Part shown: piece by piece, positions 34,680 through 46,124 of the stretch
How positions within the stretch are numbered: position 1 is the first letter of the stretch
Layout of the letters: the number at the start of each line of letters is the position of its first letter
From: Rotaria macrura
Lineage: Eukaryota > Rotifera > Eurotatoria > Philodinida > Philodinidae
Length of the DNA: 64,000 bases
Assembly: GCA_900239685.1 (NCBI GenBank)
Contig: OENT01000644.1
Span: forward strand, 25,387-89,386
Direction of reading: 5' to 3'
Position numbers and translations under genes: made by a program
The notes under the pieces: model-generated
What the model was told of the DNA's origin: nothing
Databases searched by the model: none
The model's input: only the letters and a program-made list of their open reading frames with translations

Positions 34680-35503
34680 CCCTAGTCGAACATCTTGTAA
34701 GCAAGATCTTGAAATCTTGAGACCAGTAAGCAAGATCTTATCAAGATCTTGAAAAGATAATTTGTATGTATATATCTTGTTTGAATCAGATATATCTGTA
34801 GATAAGATCTTGGCAAGATCATGGACAAGATATCAGTTACTATTATCTTCTCACAAGATCTTGAGTAAAAGCATAAAGCGACATCATACGTATATTTAGA
34901 TGCTGACTAGTAGACATTCACCGTTCTGTTACGCATATGCAGTCGTATATAAGCAATACGATTGACCGTAGGAAACATACATTTTCAAAATAATTTTTTC
35001 AATACTATTTCTCGATTATTAATTATTCGAGAACATGCTCATCTCGATCGATGATTGGGAGAGGATTGCCCTGAAGTGGTCTCACGGAGATCCGCCCAAC
35101 GCAAAATTAGTCAAGTCCCAATATCTGACTTGCTTGAAGTTTTTGGGAGAGAATAAATAAATTAAAAATAATTTAAAAAAATATCGTAATACGCTTTACA
35201 GAAAAAATAAAAATGGGCTGCACGATAGGTTCGAAACACGTTTTCAGAATGTGACGTGCATGGTGTCGCAAATCGCGATACATGCAACTCGTTTTATTTT
35301 AGTCCGTATCCAAGATATTATGGATTCGTAGCTAAGATCTTACATATCTGTCCCCAAGTTCTTATACATCTGTACCCAAGATCTGTAATAAGATCTTGGT
35401 TCAAGATAATCGTATTATCTTGTACCTAAATTTTCAAGATCTGTTCACTTATCTGTACCCAAGATCTTGGCCAAGATCTTGCTTACAAGATGTTCGACTA
35501 GGG
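34680..35503. mobile_element. Nested non-autonomous transposon with CAAGATCTTG subterminal palindromes
   Basis: An 824-bp insertion inside the palindromic element. Its terminal inverted repeats of about 32 bp begin CCCTAGTCGAACATCTTG at both ends (left 34680-34711, right 35472-35503 reversed). Near the ends the 10-bp palindrome CAAGATCTTG or one-off variants recur at least five times on the left (34702, 34731, 34742, 34804, 34854) and five on the right (about 35333, 35377, 35390, 35461, 35472). The right side also repeats ATCTGTACCCAAGATCT. Subterminal clusters of this kind are transposase-binding arrays in CACTA and hAT elements. Target duplication is unclear (at most TT). No coding capacity. 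Confidence 0.8.
35053..35152 (+). other. Structured-RNA-like segment inside the nested element
   Basis: A G+C-richer island in the middle of the nested element. It can fold as an outer TTGGG/CCCAA stem around a GGTCTC-ACG-GAGATCC hairpin, followed by a CAAGTC/GACTTG hairpin, and then reads AGTTTTTGGGAG, which resembles an Sm-binding site. A TATATAAG lies about 105 bp upstream (34945). I cannot match it to U1, U2, U4, U5, U6, 5S or a spliced-leader RNA. It may be a relict or captured small RNA gene, or chance. Confidence 0.25.
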
Positions 35504-36563
35504 TTGACATATCTTATCACCCTCTTTCGAAATTACGGAAGCCCAATGTGAATTACACATGATTTGACGATTGACTATATCGGCTTGCGTTGCGTCAATG
35601 AACTAACGATCTTCAGGATGCGTTGGTTTTGAACCAGATCGCGTACAATGAGCATGTGATGGATGCGGACACCACCTTTTTTATAGGGTATCTTTAGCAG
35701 TTTCTGATGAATATATCTCACTATAGCCAGGGTATATTCCACTAAGAGAATTATCAAAGTAATGAATTATTCCAACCATTATTAGAAATAATTGGACTTG
35801 AACGCGAGAAGACTCCACAATAACTTCAATTATTATTTATAATTATGCAGATAATATATTAGAGGTCATATAATATCAAAGTATTTCAATATAAGATGAT
35901 GTTGTGAGGTACAATATTGATGTAACTGCATTTCATAGAAACTAGTGATTTAGATATATTAGTTTCATATAATTTCCGAAGAGATAGTCATCGATTCTGA
36001 TTCTGAGTCTAAGATCTACACGGCAAAATTGATCAATCATCGGACGCATAACTGTTTTTCCCCATCATGGATCATGCTCATAATTTTGTGACACTATTTT
36101 AGCAAGGTTTCTGACTTATATGAAAAACGGAATACATGGTCTTGTAGAGCTCATTTCGCTCTACAAAACCCTGTATTTCAGATTCCAGCAGAATGTAGCC
36201 ATTTTCAAATAAAGACAACTACTTTTTCAGGGCATTTAGATAAGTGAATCATTGGGAAATGTCTTCAAGTAATTTTAAACCATCCTATCTTGTAGAGCTA
36301 ATCGAGCTGAACATTTCGGTATAATTTGTTTTTAAAAAAAGTCTAAAAATGACTGCGCCAGGACTAAAATACCGAAAAACGTAAGGTACTTCTAATAAAA
36401 AACCAGTTTTAGTATTTTCGCTATAAAAAATTTTTTTCGCCATGAATTTTAATTTTGTTTTATACCAAAATGATCAGCGTCACGAGCTCTACAAAACTAG
36501 GTGGAAATAAAAAAAATTTGGATACTTTGTGTTTTTTTTGGTTGAGTACCCATGGAACAGCCC

Positions 36564-39340
36564 AGCAGAAAACGCGCGCATGAAAACATACCATTTCCTT
36601 AAAAAACGGGTTCTACTGTATAGCGAAAGCGTTTCTAAACGGAAAGAACTGTTCTCGTTTTGAAGGAACGCAAGCATTCTCGTCGAATGCTATTATAGAA
36701 TGTTTTCTTTTCGATGCAAAAAACGTTGTTTGACTGAACAGAAAGCGTTCTGACCCATTCCAAAAACTGTTAGAACTGGTTTATTTTCGTTCTTTATTGG
36801 AACTATCTGAATCGGATTTGATCAAGATGAGATCATATTCTTTTCCTTTCTATAATGAAACACCTAAGAATGGATTCTTTAAACTGATGAACGCATTCCA
36901 GGCAATCTAGCAAGCTTTTTAGAAAGAAATGAATGTATTGTTCACCGTTCTATAAATTATTATAGATGCTTTCATCTAATTTTAGTGCTAAATTTGATTC
37001 AAAATTGACTGCTGTGGAGCACGACACGTTGAAAATAATGAAATCTTCGGTGAACTATTCTCTGCCGTTGGCATTCCTGATTTAGAAAAAGTATTTTGAT
37101 CATAGTTTAAGCTACGAAAAATCGGAGCATACTTTTTGATAGAGCTCACCGAGTTGTGTAGGAAGATGTTTCTGGACATATATCATGCTAACGTCTCGTC
37201 GAGGATTGTTGTAGGAAATGTGGATCTAGATGGTAATGACCGAGAATGTGTTCCATGAAAATGAGTGTCCATTTTTTAATCAAAAAAGAGTTCGAATAGA
37301 TGAGGAGTGAGTTCTAGATTGTTCCATTTTAGAAAGCGTTCCAGTTTTTCTACAGCGGTTTTTCTCTTTAAAATAACCAACCTTTTTTTGTAACACACTC
37401 TATACAGCTTTATTCTAGGATAGTTTTTCATTAGGCCCCCAGTCAACTTTAGATTCATCGTTGGAAGAGACTCAAGTCATAACAACATCATTGACATCAG
37501 TAGAATTTTGTGGGTGTGAATGTGAGGTAATAGTTAGTCTGTTTATATGAATGTACCATGACTCTGACACCTGCACATTGTGATGCATATTTATTGATAC
37601 CTAGATGTAAATAATAATGCAGAGATTGGTGAATTTGCAAAGTCCAATCGTTGGTTGGTGTTTTCGAATTTATTGCTAAAGTTTTTCTCTCTGAGACGCT
37701 TGTTTTATTTTCATGAATTTATTTATTTACTAGATAAAAACGAAATAGAGAATTGTAGAAAATGAAACACACTTTTAAATACTTCAGAAAAATTCAAACT
37801 ATTTTGAATGAAAAACTTTTAAAACCGCCACCGTCACTTATTCACCGTGATAAAAATAAGAAATAAGATTATGCTGCAGCTTATAGAAATCTGACTTTAA
37901 AGATTCGTACTTGAATACTATACCACATAGCTATTTAACTAATCATTTAGTATAAATTACTAATTAATCTTAAAATAGTGACATAATTATATATACTTGG
38001 CTATTGTATTTTTCAATTTTGTACGATGTCTCTATTTTAGATCGATCGATGAGAACGATTACGAAAATGTCATTCATACTGACGTTCTATATGGCAGAAT
38101 GATGTGCATGGGAATTAGATTTCAGTTCGTATTTATTCTATTGGATTTTATTTATAGAAAACACAGCATTAAACTTTTCATTTGATCAATTTTCGTTCCA
38201 GATAAATCATCAAACAAGAATGAATCCGTCTTTTCCTCGATATCGTTTGATCTATTCACTGATATTATGTTCAAATTGAATCATTGATGAACAACTATTA
38301 AACTATTCGTAATCATTGTTACCAAGTCGGACGATGTGATTTGAAGATTTTTCTTTGCGAATTCATTCCTCTACATATACTGACGTTTGTAGCAATGTTA
38401 ATTGTTTCTTACTGCATCCGATTGATTCATAGACAAAAAGAAAAGAATTGAAATTAAAAACATACGTATCGAGTATCACAAAGTATTCTTTGATGAATAC
38501 TATGAGTGTAAAAATACCATGATCAAATCTATGATATGTAATCATGCTTCAATACCGATTTCTAGAACAAATATAGATTTTTATCTCGTCAAATATGTCT
38601 AGCAAATATGATGTCGGATTTGAGAGAGAACTCTTATCGAAGTTAATGCTAAGTCAATCGAAAATAATTCGTAAATATTCAAAATTTTTTAATTCCTTTT
38701 ATTGATATTTTTACTTAGTTGTTCTTCATATCGTTCGAATTATATTCTGACATAGTACTAGATAGTGAGAACATTGTTTTCCTTCTGTTTGATATTTAGT
38801 GCACAAATAAAATAATTCACATGAAAGTAATTGATTTCTCTCGAATAAGTAACTAGTTGAACAATATCAATGGTTAACTGCACAGCACGATGTTGTCATG
38901 TTCATATGAAATCGTGAATATGATTCAACTCAAGTTAAATATCAATTATATATCTATATAAGAAGAAACAAATAATAAATAGAATGAATGAATCTTTGTA
39001 GGATCCTTGCTCGTATTGCTGTAATTTCACAAAAAATTAAAAACAAAAAATACATTCCATTATCTTTGTAAAATATATTATTTTATTTTCTGATATTAAA
39101 ATATAAAAGCATAAAAATAGTAAAACAAGAACTTTATTCAAATAACTAATCGCTAATCAATTCAAAACACGTGCTGAAATTTAATAATGATTGTTGATGT
39201 GTCTAAATGCATTCATTTTGATATTCATACCGGGTTGTACACTTTTTTGAGAAAGAGATAAACTAATTGTGTGAAGAGAAAAAAAAATAAGAGTGAAACT
39301 TAATCCATCAAACAAAACTCGTATAATTGAGAGTAGATCT
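36564..39340. other. Intergenic downstream of the palindromic element
   Basis: AT-rich spacer before the GMP synthase 3' end. Short frames (36489-36677, 36988-37179, 37997-38185) have no recognisable domains. The first 250 bp hold several GAACGC/GCGTTC-type words that suggest decayed repeat DNA, but I could not define ends. Confidence 0.4.
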
Positions 39341-42138
39341 TCATTCCCATTCTGTTGTAGCTAGAAATAACAAAAAGAAAATCATTACATTCATATTTTC
39401 ATTTTCAACTTGAGTTTTGTCTTGTATTTTACCCGGTGGTTTTGATGTTAAATCATAGAGAATACGACTAATACCGGGTACATTACTTTTGATTGTATCA
39501 CGTATTTCATTTAACATGTCCATAGAAAATGTTTCGCCGGGTACGGCTGCTTTTCCAGTCATAAAATCTTTCGTAAGAAAAGTACGTAAAACAATCGAAT
39601 GCTGCTGACTATTGACTATTGGTTGAGTACTTATTAGTGGACTAATATGTTCATTGTCTTTATCAGATATCGTTTTATTATCATTCGTATGTAATTCTCT
39701 ATCGAATTCGATCGGAATTAATACAACAGGCATTTGACTTATTGAACAGTAAGCATTGTGACGTTTCATAATAACCATAGCATGATAATCACAGGCGCGA
39801 GCTTTATCTATTATATCTGGTTTTAAGGTCGTTGGTGTGATTTGTATAATTTCGGAATCAAGAATTTTTTTACCCTAAAATAATCTACGAGATAGAAGAA
39901 AACGAAAGAAGTAACTCGACTATAATAATTACAAGAATATAAACAACTCGATTAATATGATGGCAAGCTTTAGTAATCATTTGAGCAAGAATAAATAATT
40001 CATTCCAATTCGGTCTTTCATCATTCGAACTGATTGCTGCGGCAAAACTATATGTGCGAGCATCACCTTGTACGCCAACACTACGAATCTATGTCAAGAA
40101 ATTCTGTTTGGTTTTCAAATCTGTAATCGGGATGAAAATTTTTATTTATCCAACTTACAGGCAACAATACAGATGTATAATCATGTTCATCAGGGGATGT
40201 AAGATTTTTCAAAGTTAATTTTTCATTCTCAGTAAAGATCTTATCTAATGTTGCCAATAAAACATCTTGTTGCTTAATTATTGTTGAATAATTCACTATT
40301 GTTCGTAATAATGATGATGTTTGTAAGAAATGTTCGACTGGCATATAAGGCTCATCAGTACATAGAATTCGTATAGCTAGACCAGGTCCAGGAAATGGAT
40401 GCCGATTGATAACATCGAAAGGAAGACCTAGTGCTAAACCAATTTGTCTTACTTCATCTTTATGAAAATCTTTCAATGGTTCAATAACACGATCAAGTTT
40501 ACGTAATTCACGTACCATTGGTGAATCATTATGATGAGTCTTAATAGCATCCGCATGACCACTTTGAGATGCTAAATGCGATGCACTTTCAATAAGATCA
40601 GGTCTTAATGTACCTTGTGCTAAAATGATATCATCGAATGTAAGATCGTTGTCTAGTAAAAAATCTTGTACAACTTTAATAAAGGTGTCACCAATGATTT
40701 TACGTTTATGTTCAGGATCGACTTCTTCATTTAACGGTACAGTTTGTTCAAGTAACATATCAGGATCGCATAAACTTAGAACATTCTTTGATAATGATGT
40801 ACGTCGTTGACATATTGATTTTGCTCGAACATAAGTTTGTGCTTGAGAAAAACGCTTACTAGCATCCACATAATTAACAGTTGCAAATCGAGAGAGTGTC
40901 TCACGAATTTCACTACTTTCATCTTGTCGTAGAAATCCATTATCAATACTAACTAGTTTTACTTGTCCAGATGGCAGAGCACGTGTTAGTAAAGCAGCAC
41001 AAACAGAACTATCAACACCACCACTACATAAAACAAATACTGGTTGATTTTTCACAAACGATTGAATACTACGATAAGCTTCTTGAGCTCGACAACCTAT
41101 GGTAAATGTTGCTCGACAGTGAGCGATTTCGAAGAGAAAATTCTTCAATACTTGTATACCATTCTCTGTCAGATCGACCTAAAGTAAGAGAACAAAAAAA
41201 TATGTGTCGCTAGAAAAATCTTAACGAATATTTTTTTTTAAATTATAAGAGAGATTGCCATTGTTTTGTTAGATAATCTATGCATAGGCATATCTCATCG
41301 TGACAATTGATAATAGTCTTGATAGATTTTATATGGAATTCTATTACATACAAAGGGTGACGATAATTTTAAGACAATAGTCAGTCTATCTATCTATCTA
41401 CGTAGTAGCATGTACAATTCGAATGATTTCTACAAGACATTCGTATCATTAGTATGTTGTTCACTATTCAAAATGTGTGTTCTACAAATTATGAACGACT
41501 TTGTGAAATCCACTTCAAGCTGTTATATTTCGTCTTAGTGTAATCACTATTATCAGTATTGAGAATTAAAATTTCAATAAAACCATTATTATTTTTACCT
41601 CCGGATGAAATTGTACACCATAGATTGGTTTTTCTTTATCAGCACATGCAACAACAAACGATTCACTTGTACCCACACTTATTAAATTTTCTCCAAGCTG
41701 TCCAATACTATCGCCGTGTGTCAATAAAACATTTTCTACTGGTTTCATATGTTTGAATAGAGGACACTCGGTAACATTGAGTTCAACTTGAAATTGACCA
41801 TCTTCTCGAACCGATTGTCGGACAATAGTACCACCACGTTGTTTATTTAAAATTTGTAATCCATAACAAATACCTAATATAGGTAGATTGCATTCGAATA
41901 ATTTTGGATCATAATAAACAGGATGAGAATCATTAACTGAACCTGGACTACCAGAAATAATGATTGCTTTATATTGATGTGCGATCAATTCGTCAACTGA
42001 TGTTTGCAACGGTAGAAGTTCAGAGTAAACTGCGAGTTCACGTATTCGACGATCGATTACTTTAGCATATTGTGAACCAGCATCAAGTATAGCCACTTTA
42101 TCGTAATCATCAATATGTTGTTGAGACTCATTCATCAT
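39341..42138 (-). CDS. GMPS: GMP synthase (glutamine-hydrolysing)
   Basis: Five exons give 725 residues: 41599-42138, 40159-41178, 39933-40088, 39433-39874 and 39341-39360. The enzyme converts XMP to GMP with ATP and glutamine, the last step of de novo guanine nucleotide synthesis in the cytosol. The N-terminal glutamine amidotransferase has the triad C91 (GICYG), H178 and E180 (VQFHPEV). The ATP-pyrophosphatase domain has the P-loop CSGGVDSSVCAALL, then GDTFIKV, AQGTLRPDLIES, KTHHND, RHPFPGPGLAIR and VGVQGDARTYS. The dimerisation domain ends SRILYDLTSKPP-ATTEWE, as in animal GMPS (human 693 residues). The coding sequence ends in a 20-nt exon. The intron between the amidotransferase and synthetase parts is 420 nt; the others are 58-72 nt. 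All catalytic motifs are intact. Confidence 0.97.
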
Positions 42139-43015
42139 ATACTTATTGATTGTCTAAAAACATCATGATTGATTATACATATTTCATGCATTTGAATGTG
42201 CAATATTTTATTTCAAATAAAAATAAGATTAAAAGAACAACATGGATTCTTTACAAAAAACAAAAAAGAAAATAAAACAACAAAATTTATTAGATATAAA
42301 ATGAGTATGAAAATTAAGTTTTTCAGGTTTTTTTTTGAAATAGAAATAAAAACAAACACTAAAAAAAAAGAAAAAACAAACTGTACAAAATCTTTTTTTT
42401 TATCAATATGGAGGATCATAGAATTAAATAGTTTTCTTGAAGAGACAACATCAATGAATGTTTGTTTGCTTGTTTTTGTTTTTAATAATTTAAAAGTCAA
42501 TCCTCATCAAAATTTTACACAGACGTTCGATTAAGTAATCTCATAGTTAATTTTAATGAGAACTGTGTCGAAAACTGAAACAAAAAGAGATTGTGAAAGA
42601 ATACTCGAATGAATTTCATCGACGGGTTATATTCTAGAATTCTTTACGTTGTACTGTTCTCAATCTTTTTATAAAGTTTTCGCAATGTCTTCAATCTCGA
42701 ATCTATTCTGCATAAAAATAAATACGAAGAACAACATAGAAAATTTTACGATCGATATGTTACTAATAGATTAAATGCACGTGTATTGAATATACGAACT
42801 TAAATATGAATAAAAAAAAGATTTGCGGCGTAATATTACTACTGATTATGGCTTTAGTCTCAAATTTTGTCTATCATGCAATATTTTCCATTTCTTCGTT
42901 GAATACAAACAAATAATATAATATCAATAGCATGCTGTATTCAGTTCGCATCAAAGCAAAGCAGTAACAGTAGGTACAACAGAAAAAAAAATACAAAAAA
43001 ACATCTAACTGTTCT
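42139..43015. other. Spacer between GMPS start and TBCC 3' end
   Basis: Very A/T-rich with long A and T runs (42230-42420). Two overlapping frames on opposite strands at 42196-42534 are low-complexity (Lys/Phe-rich) and not considered genes. Confidence 0.5.
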
Positions 43016-43672
43016 CTAAGATTGTGAGGAAGGTACATCGAGTGACCATCCTTTTCTTTCTTCTTCTTCAATTGTTTCCCAATTAGGTGAATGAACACCT
43101 GGTGCCCTATGATTACAATCTACAACATTATTCCAGTAGTCTGCTGTCCAAATAAGACCACTTTGAACTATGTCATTTTGTTTCGATTGATACTCAACAT
43201 TGTAAGGAGCAAATCTACAATGATGACAATTTTCGATGATTGGTTGAGCTGTAATATGAACATAGAAGTCGCATTCATCACTTGTATGTACACGTAATTG
43301 TTGACAAGCCAAAGCGAATTCACATTGTCGACATTCATCAATATCGACAGATGTTGAGCAAGGACCGACGATTATTACACAACCATGAAGATTTTTTATA
43401 TGTAACGATGATGGAATACCTTTCATAAATATTTCGCAATGTTCTAAGTTTTCGATTGCAAAATCTTTTCCATTCACATCATCAGAATTGAAATGAATAA
43501 GCTCATCATGTTTGTTGGTAACATTGACAGTGTTGACGTGCGTAGAATTCCATTCTTCTGTAGTTGAAAGTTTATTGAATATGTGCTCAATCGGGGTTTT
43601 TGTACAAGGGTGTTGTTCTTGTTCATCTTGTTGCATGAGACCGGATGATTCATGCTCGTCATTTGACTCCAT
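43016..43672 (-). CDS. Tubulin-binding cofactor C (TBCC-domain protein)
   Basis: Single-exon frame of 218 residues from the first ATG (MESNDEHESSG). From about residue 65 it follows the C-CAP/TBCC domain of cofactor C: GKDFAIENLEHCEIF, SSLHIKNLHGCVIIVGPCST, SVDIDECRQCEFALACQQLR, IENCHHCRFAPYNVEY, SPNWETIEEEER. The segment ACQQLRVH contains the arginine that acts as GTPase-activating finger toward beta-tubulin. Cofactor C completes the cofactor D/E complex that releases folded tubulin dimers. The N-terminal spectrin-like domain of vertebrate TBCC (346 residues in human) is absent or in an undetected upstream exon; here only a polar, acidic tail of about 60 residues precedes the domain. A TATA-like stretch (TATTTATAAG, about 43747-43756) lies 75 bp upstream, which favours this start. 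Confidence 0.88.
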   Translation of the reverse strand: MESNDEHESSGLMQQDEQEQHPCTKTPIEHIFNKLSTTEEWNSTHVNTVNVTNKHDELIHFNSDDVNGKDFAIENLEHCEIFMKGIPSSLHIKNLHGCVIIVGPCSTSVDIDECRQCEFALACQQLRVHTSDECDFYVHITAQPIIENCHHCRFAPYNVEYQSKQNDIVQSGLIWTADYWNNVVDCNHRAPGVHSPNWETIEEEERKGWSLDVPSSQS

Positions 43673-46124
43673 AATCGACACAACAGAAATCAAAATACTA
43701 GAGTACAAGCAAAAATACAATTTTATGATGGTAATAAGCTAGTTCTTATAAATATCGATACTGCGGAATCTTTTTGAGTCACGAACAGGTAGGTGGATCA
43801 TTCATCGCTTCCTTTCGTATTCTATTGACGTCCCAGAGTATGCTTCCTTTCAATCAGACTATTTACTGTCCTTGAATGATCAAATGATCGAGACAAGCAA
43901 AAGCAACCATTGCCCCTGTGCTGACGTCATATGAAAAGCGTTTTTCAAGAACAAATATTTTATTGGATAATTTGATCAACCAATTCGTTTATTATATGAC
44001 TCATGAAAAGAAACGATTTGCAAGAAGAAAAAAATTAATTCTATACATATCATACTCACAATTTGTGGGAAAGTGATAGCAAAACCGTTCGCAAAAGTTG
44101 TTTTAATTGATCGAAACATGACGTCAGCGGAATTGGAATCCATTTTTCTGTTGCGTTTTTTTCTACAAACCTACTTAAACTTAACTTTGGATTTTTTCAG
44201 TTTAAAATAGGCTATTTCATACGAATTCAAAATGGTCATTTTACTTCCTTAGCGATGTCTAAAGAAATTACGTGGAAGAAAAGACCCATTGAAACTATTG
44301 AGTCATGAAGAAATTTTATTTTTTCTATACGAACAGATGAACTTCCTATTCCGACAAATGCCGTTCTTCCCATGTTTTGATAGTAATGTTTTCAATTATA
44401 TTTTACTCACTCTGCGGTATTTGTTAAGCTGTTTTTTTTCTTAATTCATAGATAAAGAAAGTACAAGAGCATATTTAACTGATAGAAACAAAAAAAATAT
44501 TTCTAACGCTTCCTTACTTACGATAGAAAGAAGACTACTATCAAATATCAAAATCTTGAATATACGTTACTCTTTCTTGAAATTAAATAATTCATTTCTC
44601 TACGTAGTATTCAATTTTTATAAACGCCAGTCAAACATATATTTGTGGGTTTCATCACTCTTTATACCTAAGTGCCACGGACGAGAGGCTCTGTTTTGCT
44701 CTTTTCGTTCGTCCTTTTACCTTTAGCTTGATATGTCGCATCTGAATAAATGAGTAGAAAAAAATCCATACGGGTCATCAATTAATCTAGTACTAGATTA
44801 TTTACCGAGTGACAGAAACAATAAGCATCGCATGACACACATCACACGATGTCTTTTTTTATTTAAATTCAATAATGTTAGGAAAAAATCGTAGAGAGAA
44901 ATTAGAATATCAATAGGAAATTCTCCTATCAAAGAAAAACTAGAATATATTGATATTTTCATTAGTCGTCGCCGACATCAATAATGAAATTATTTGTAAA
45001 TCAATGTAGAAAATAATATATAACAAAAAAGAGTTGCGATGTCCAAATGAAGAGTACGCACTTACAAGAGAAATGGAACTCAATTGTTGCTAGTTGAATA
45101 CGGTCGAAATTTCGAAGGGAATCATTTCAGAACTCATCTATGATGAAAATTTCTGACAAATGTTCTCTAGTTCTTGCGAATACATTGTCATTGGATACTA
45201 ATCAGTAAAAAGAGCTTAAGCTTGATGCACTTCTTTGGTTCTGATTATTTGCATGCAAATAGATTGAAATGGCAATTATAACTCTCTAGTTAGAATAAAT
45301 TTAATCTTGTATAACTTCCGGTAGAATTTATATACGTATCATTGAACCTAGGTGTGAAGTTCAATTAGAAAACAAAATTTGACTAATGCCAGACTTAGTT
45401 TAATTGTGATTAAAATCTAATTAAGTGCATAGCAATATTTGAAAGCGAGCAAATATCTATGTTAGAGTCTCACACGAATGATACTAAGCATATATTGTCA
45501 GTATTCGACGTTTAGTATGCTGTCCAGAGACGGGAATTTCACGATGGTATCAATCTAGATATTTTCCGTGCTATTCGATGAGTACAAGTTGAAGCTTGCT
45601 TCAATAAGACAAATACATATTCTATTTTTTTAAAGATTGCCATTGTTCTTTCGTTTTAGCAAGTTTTAGTACATTTTCTGTACCGTGGAATCGAAATTTT
45701 CAACTAGTAGACGACAAGAATCATCAAAAGAGTTACAGATTAAAAATAGTTGATTTGTACATACGAAAACTGTGTCATCGATAGATGATTATATCTCTAA
45801 CTGTTCTTGTTCTTTGGAACTAGTCTGACAAATATTGATCACTTTTGAAAAACACGTGAGAATTTCGCTTTTTTTCTTGGATTTTAAATCCAGAAATTTT
45901 CATCCAATAGATTTTGTAGCATCTTTTTTTCTTCAACTTGAGCTAGAAATAATTTTAAAGCTTATCAAAACTCTTTCTTTCTAACTAACTTGTGTTATTC
46001 AATCATGTCTAGCGGCATCATACGCGAGACATCTATGTACTCACGAGCATAGGTTATTTCCAGAAACTATCAACAGCAAATAAAATCAATATAAAAACAA
46101 CAACGATTAGTCATTGAAAACTAA
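43673..46124. other. Intergenic between the divergent TBCC and RRN3 genes
   Basis: About 2.4 kb of AT-rich sequence with no recognised coding segment. It should hold the promoters of both genes and perhaps the missing first exon of RRN3; an ATG frame at 46005-46052 (MSSGIIRETSMYSRA) is a weak candidate that I could not splice in phase. Confidence 0.45.

Larger units (their letters stand above)
33861..36563. mobile_element. Element with two 580-bp inverted arms, split by a nested insertion
   Basis: The left arm (33861-34440) and right arm (35984-36563) are inverted copies of exactly equal length, identical in the long stretches I compared. The outer tips read GGGCTGTTCCATGGGTACTC inward. The direct repeat AGCA flanks the whole (33857-33860 and 36564-36567), consistent with a 4-bp target duplication. 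The centre (34441-35983) is split by a second element at 34680-35503; without it the element would be about 1.88 kb. Remaining central sequence shows minus-strand open pieces (parts of 34333-34704 and 35575-35757) with no domain I recognise, possibly transposase debris. Long inverted ends with a short target duplication indicate a cut-and-paste DNA transposon; the superfamily is not clear. Confidence 0.88.

Noticed and set aside
34333-34704. 123-residue minus-strand frame as a gene
   Set aside because: It runs from the nested element through the unique centre into the inverted arm, so it crosses transposon boundaries; at best a transposase remnant.
42196-42534. Overlapping frames of 112 and 95 codons on opposite strands
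   Set aside because: Low-complexity A/T runs read as Lys/Phe-rich peptides; no gene features.
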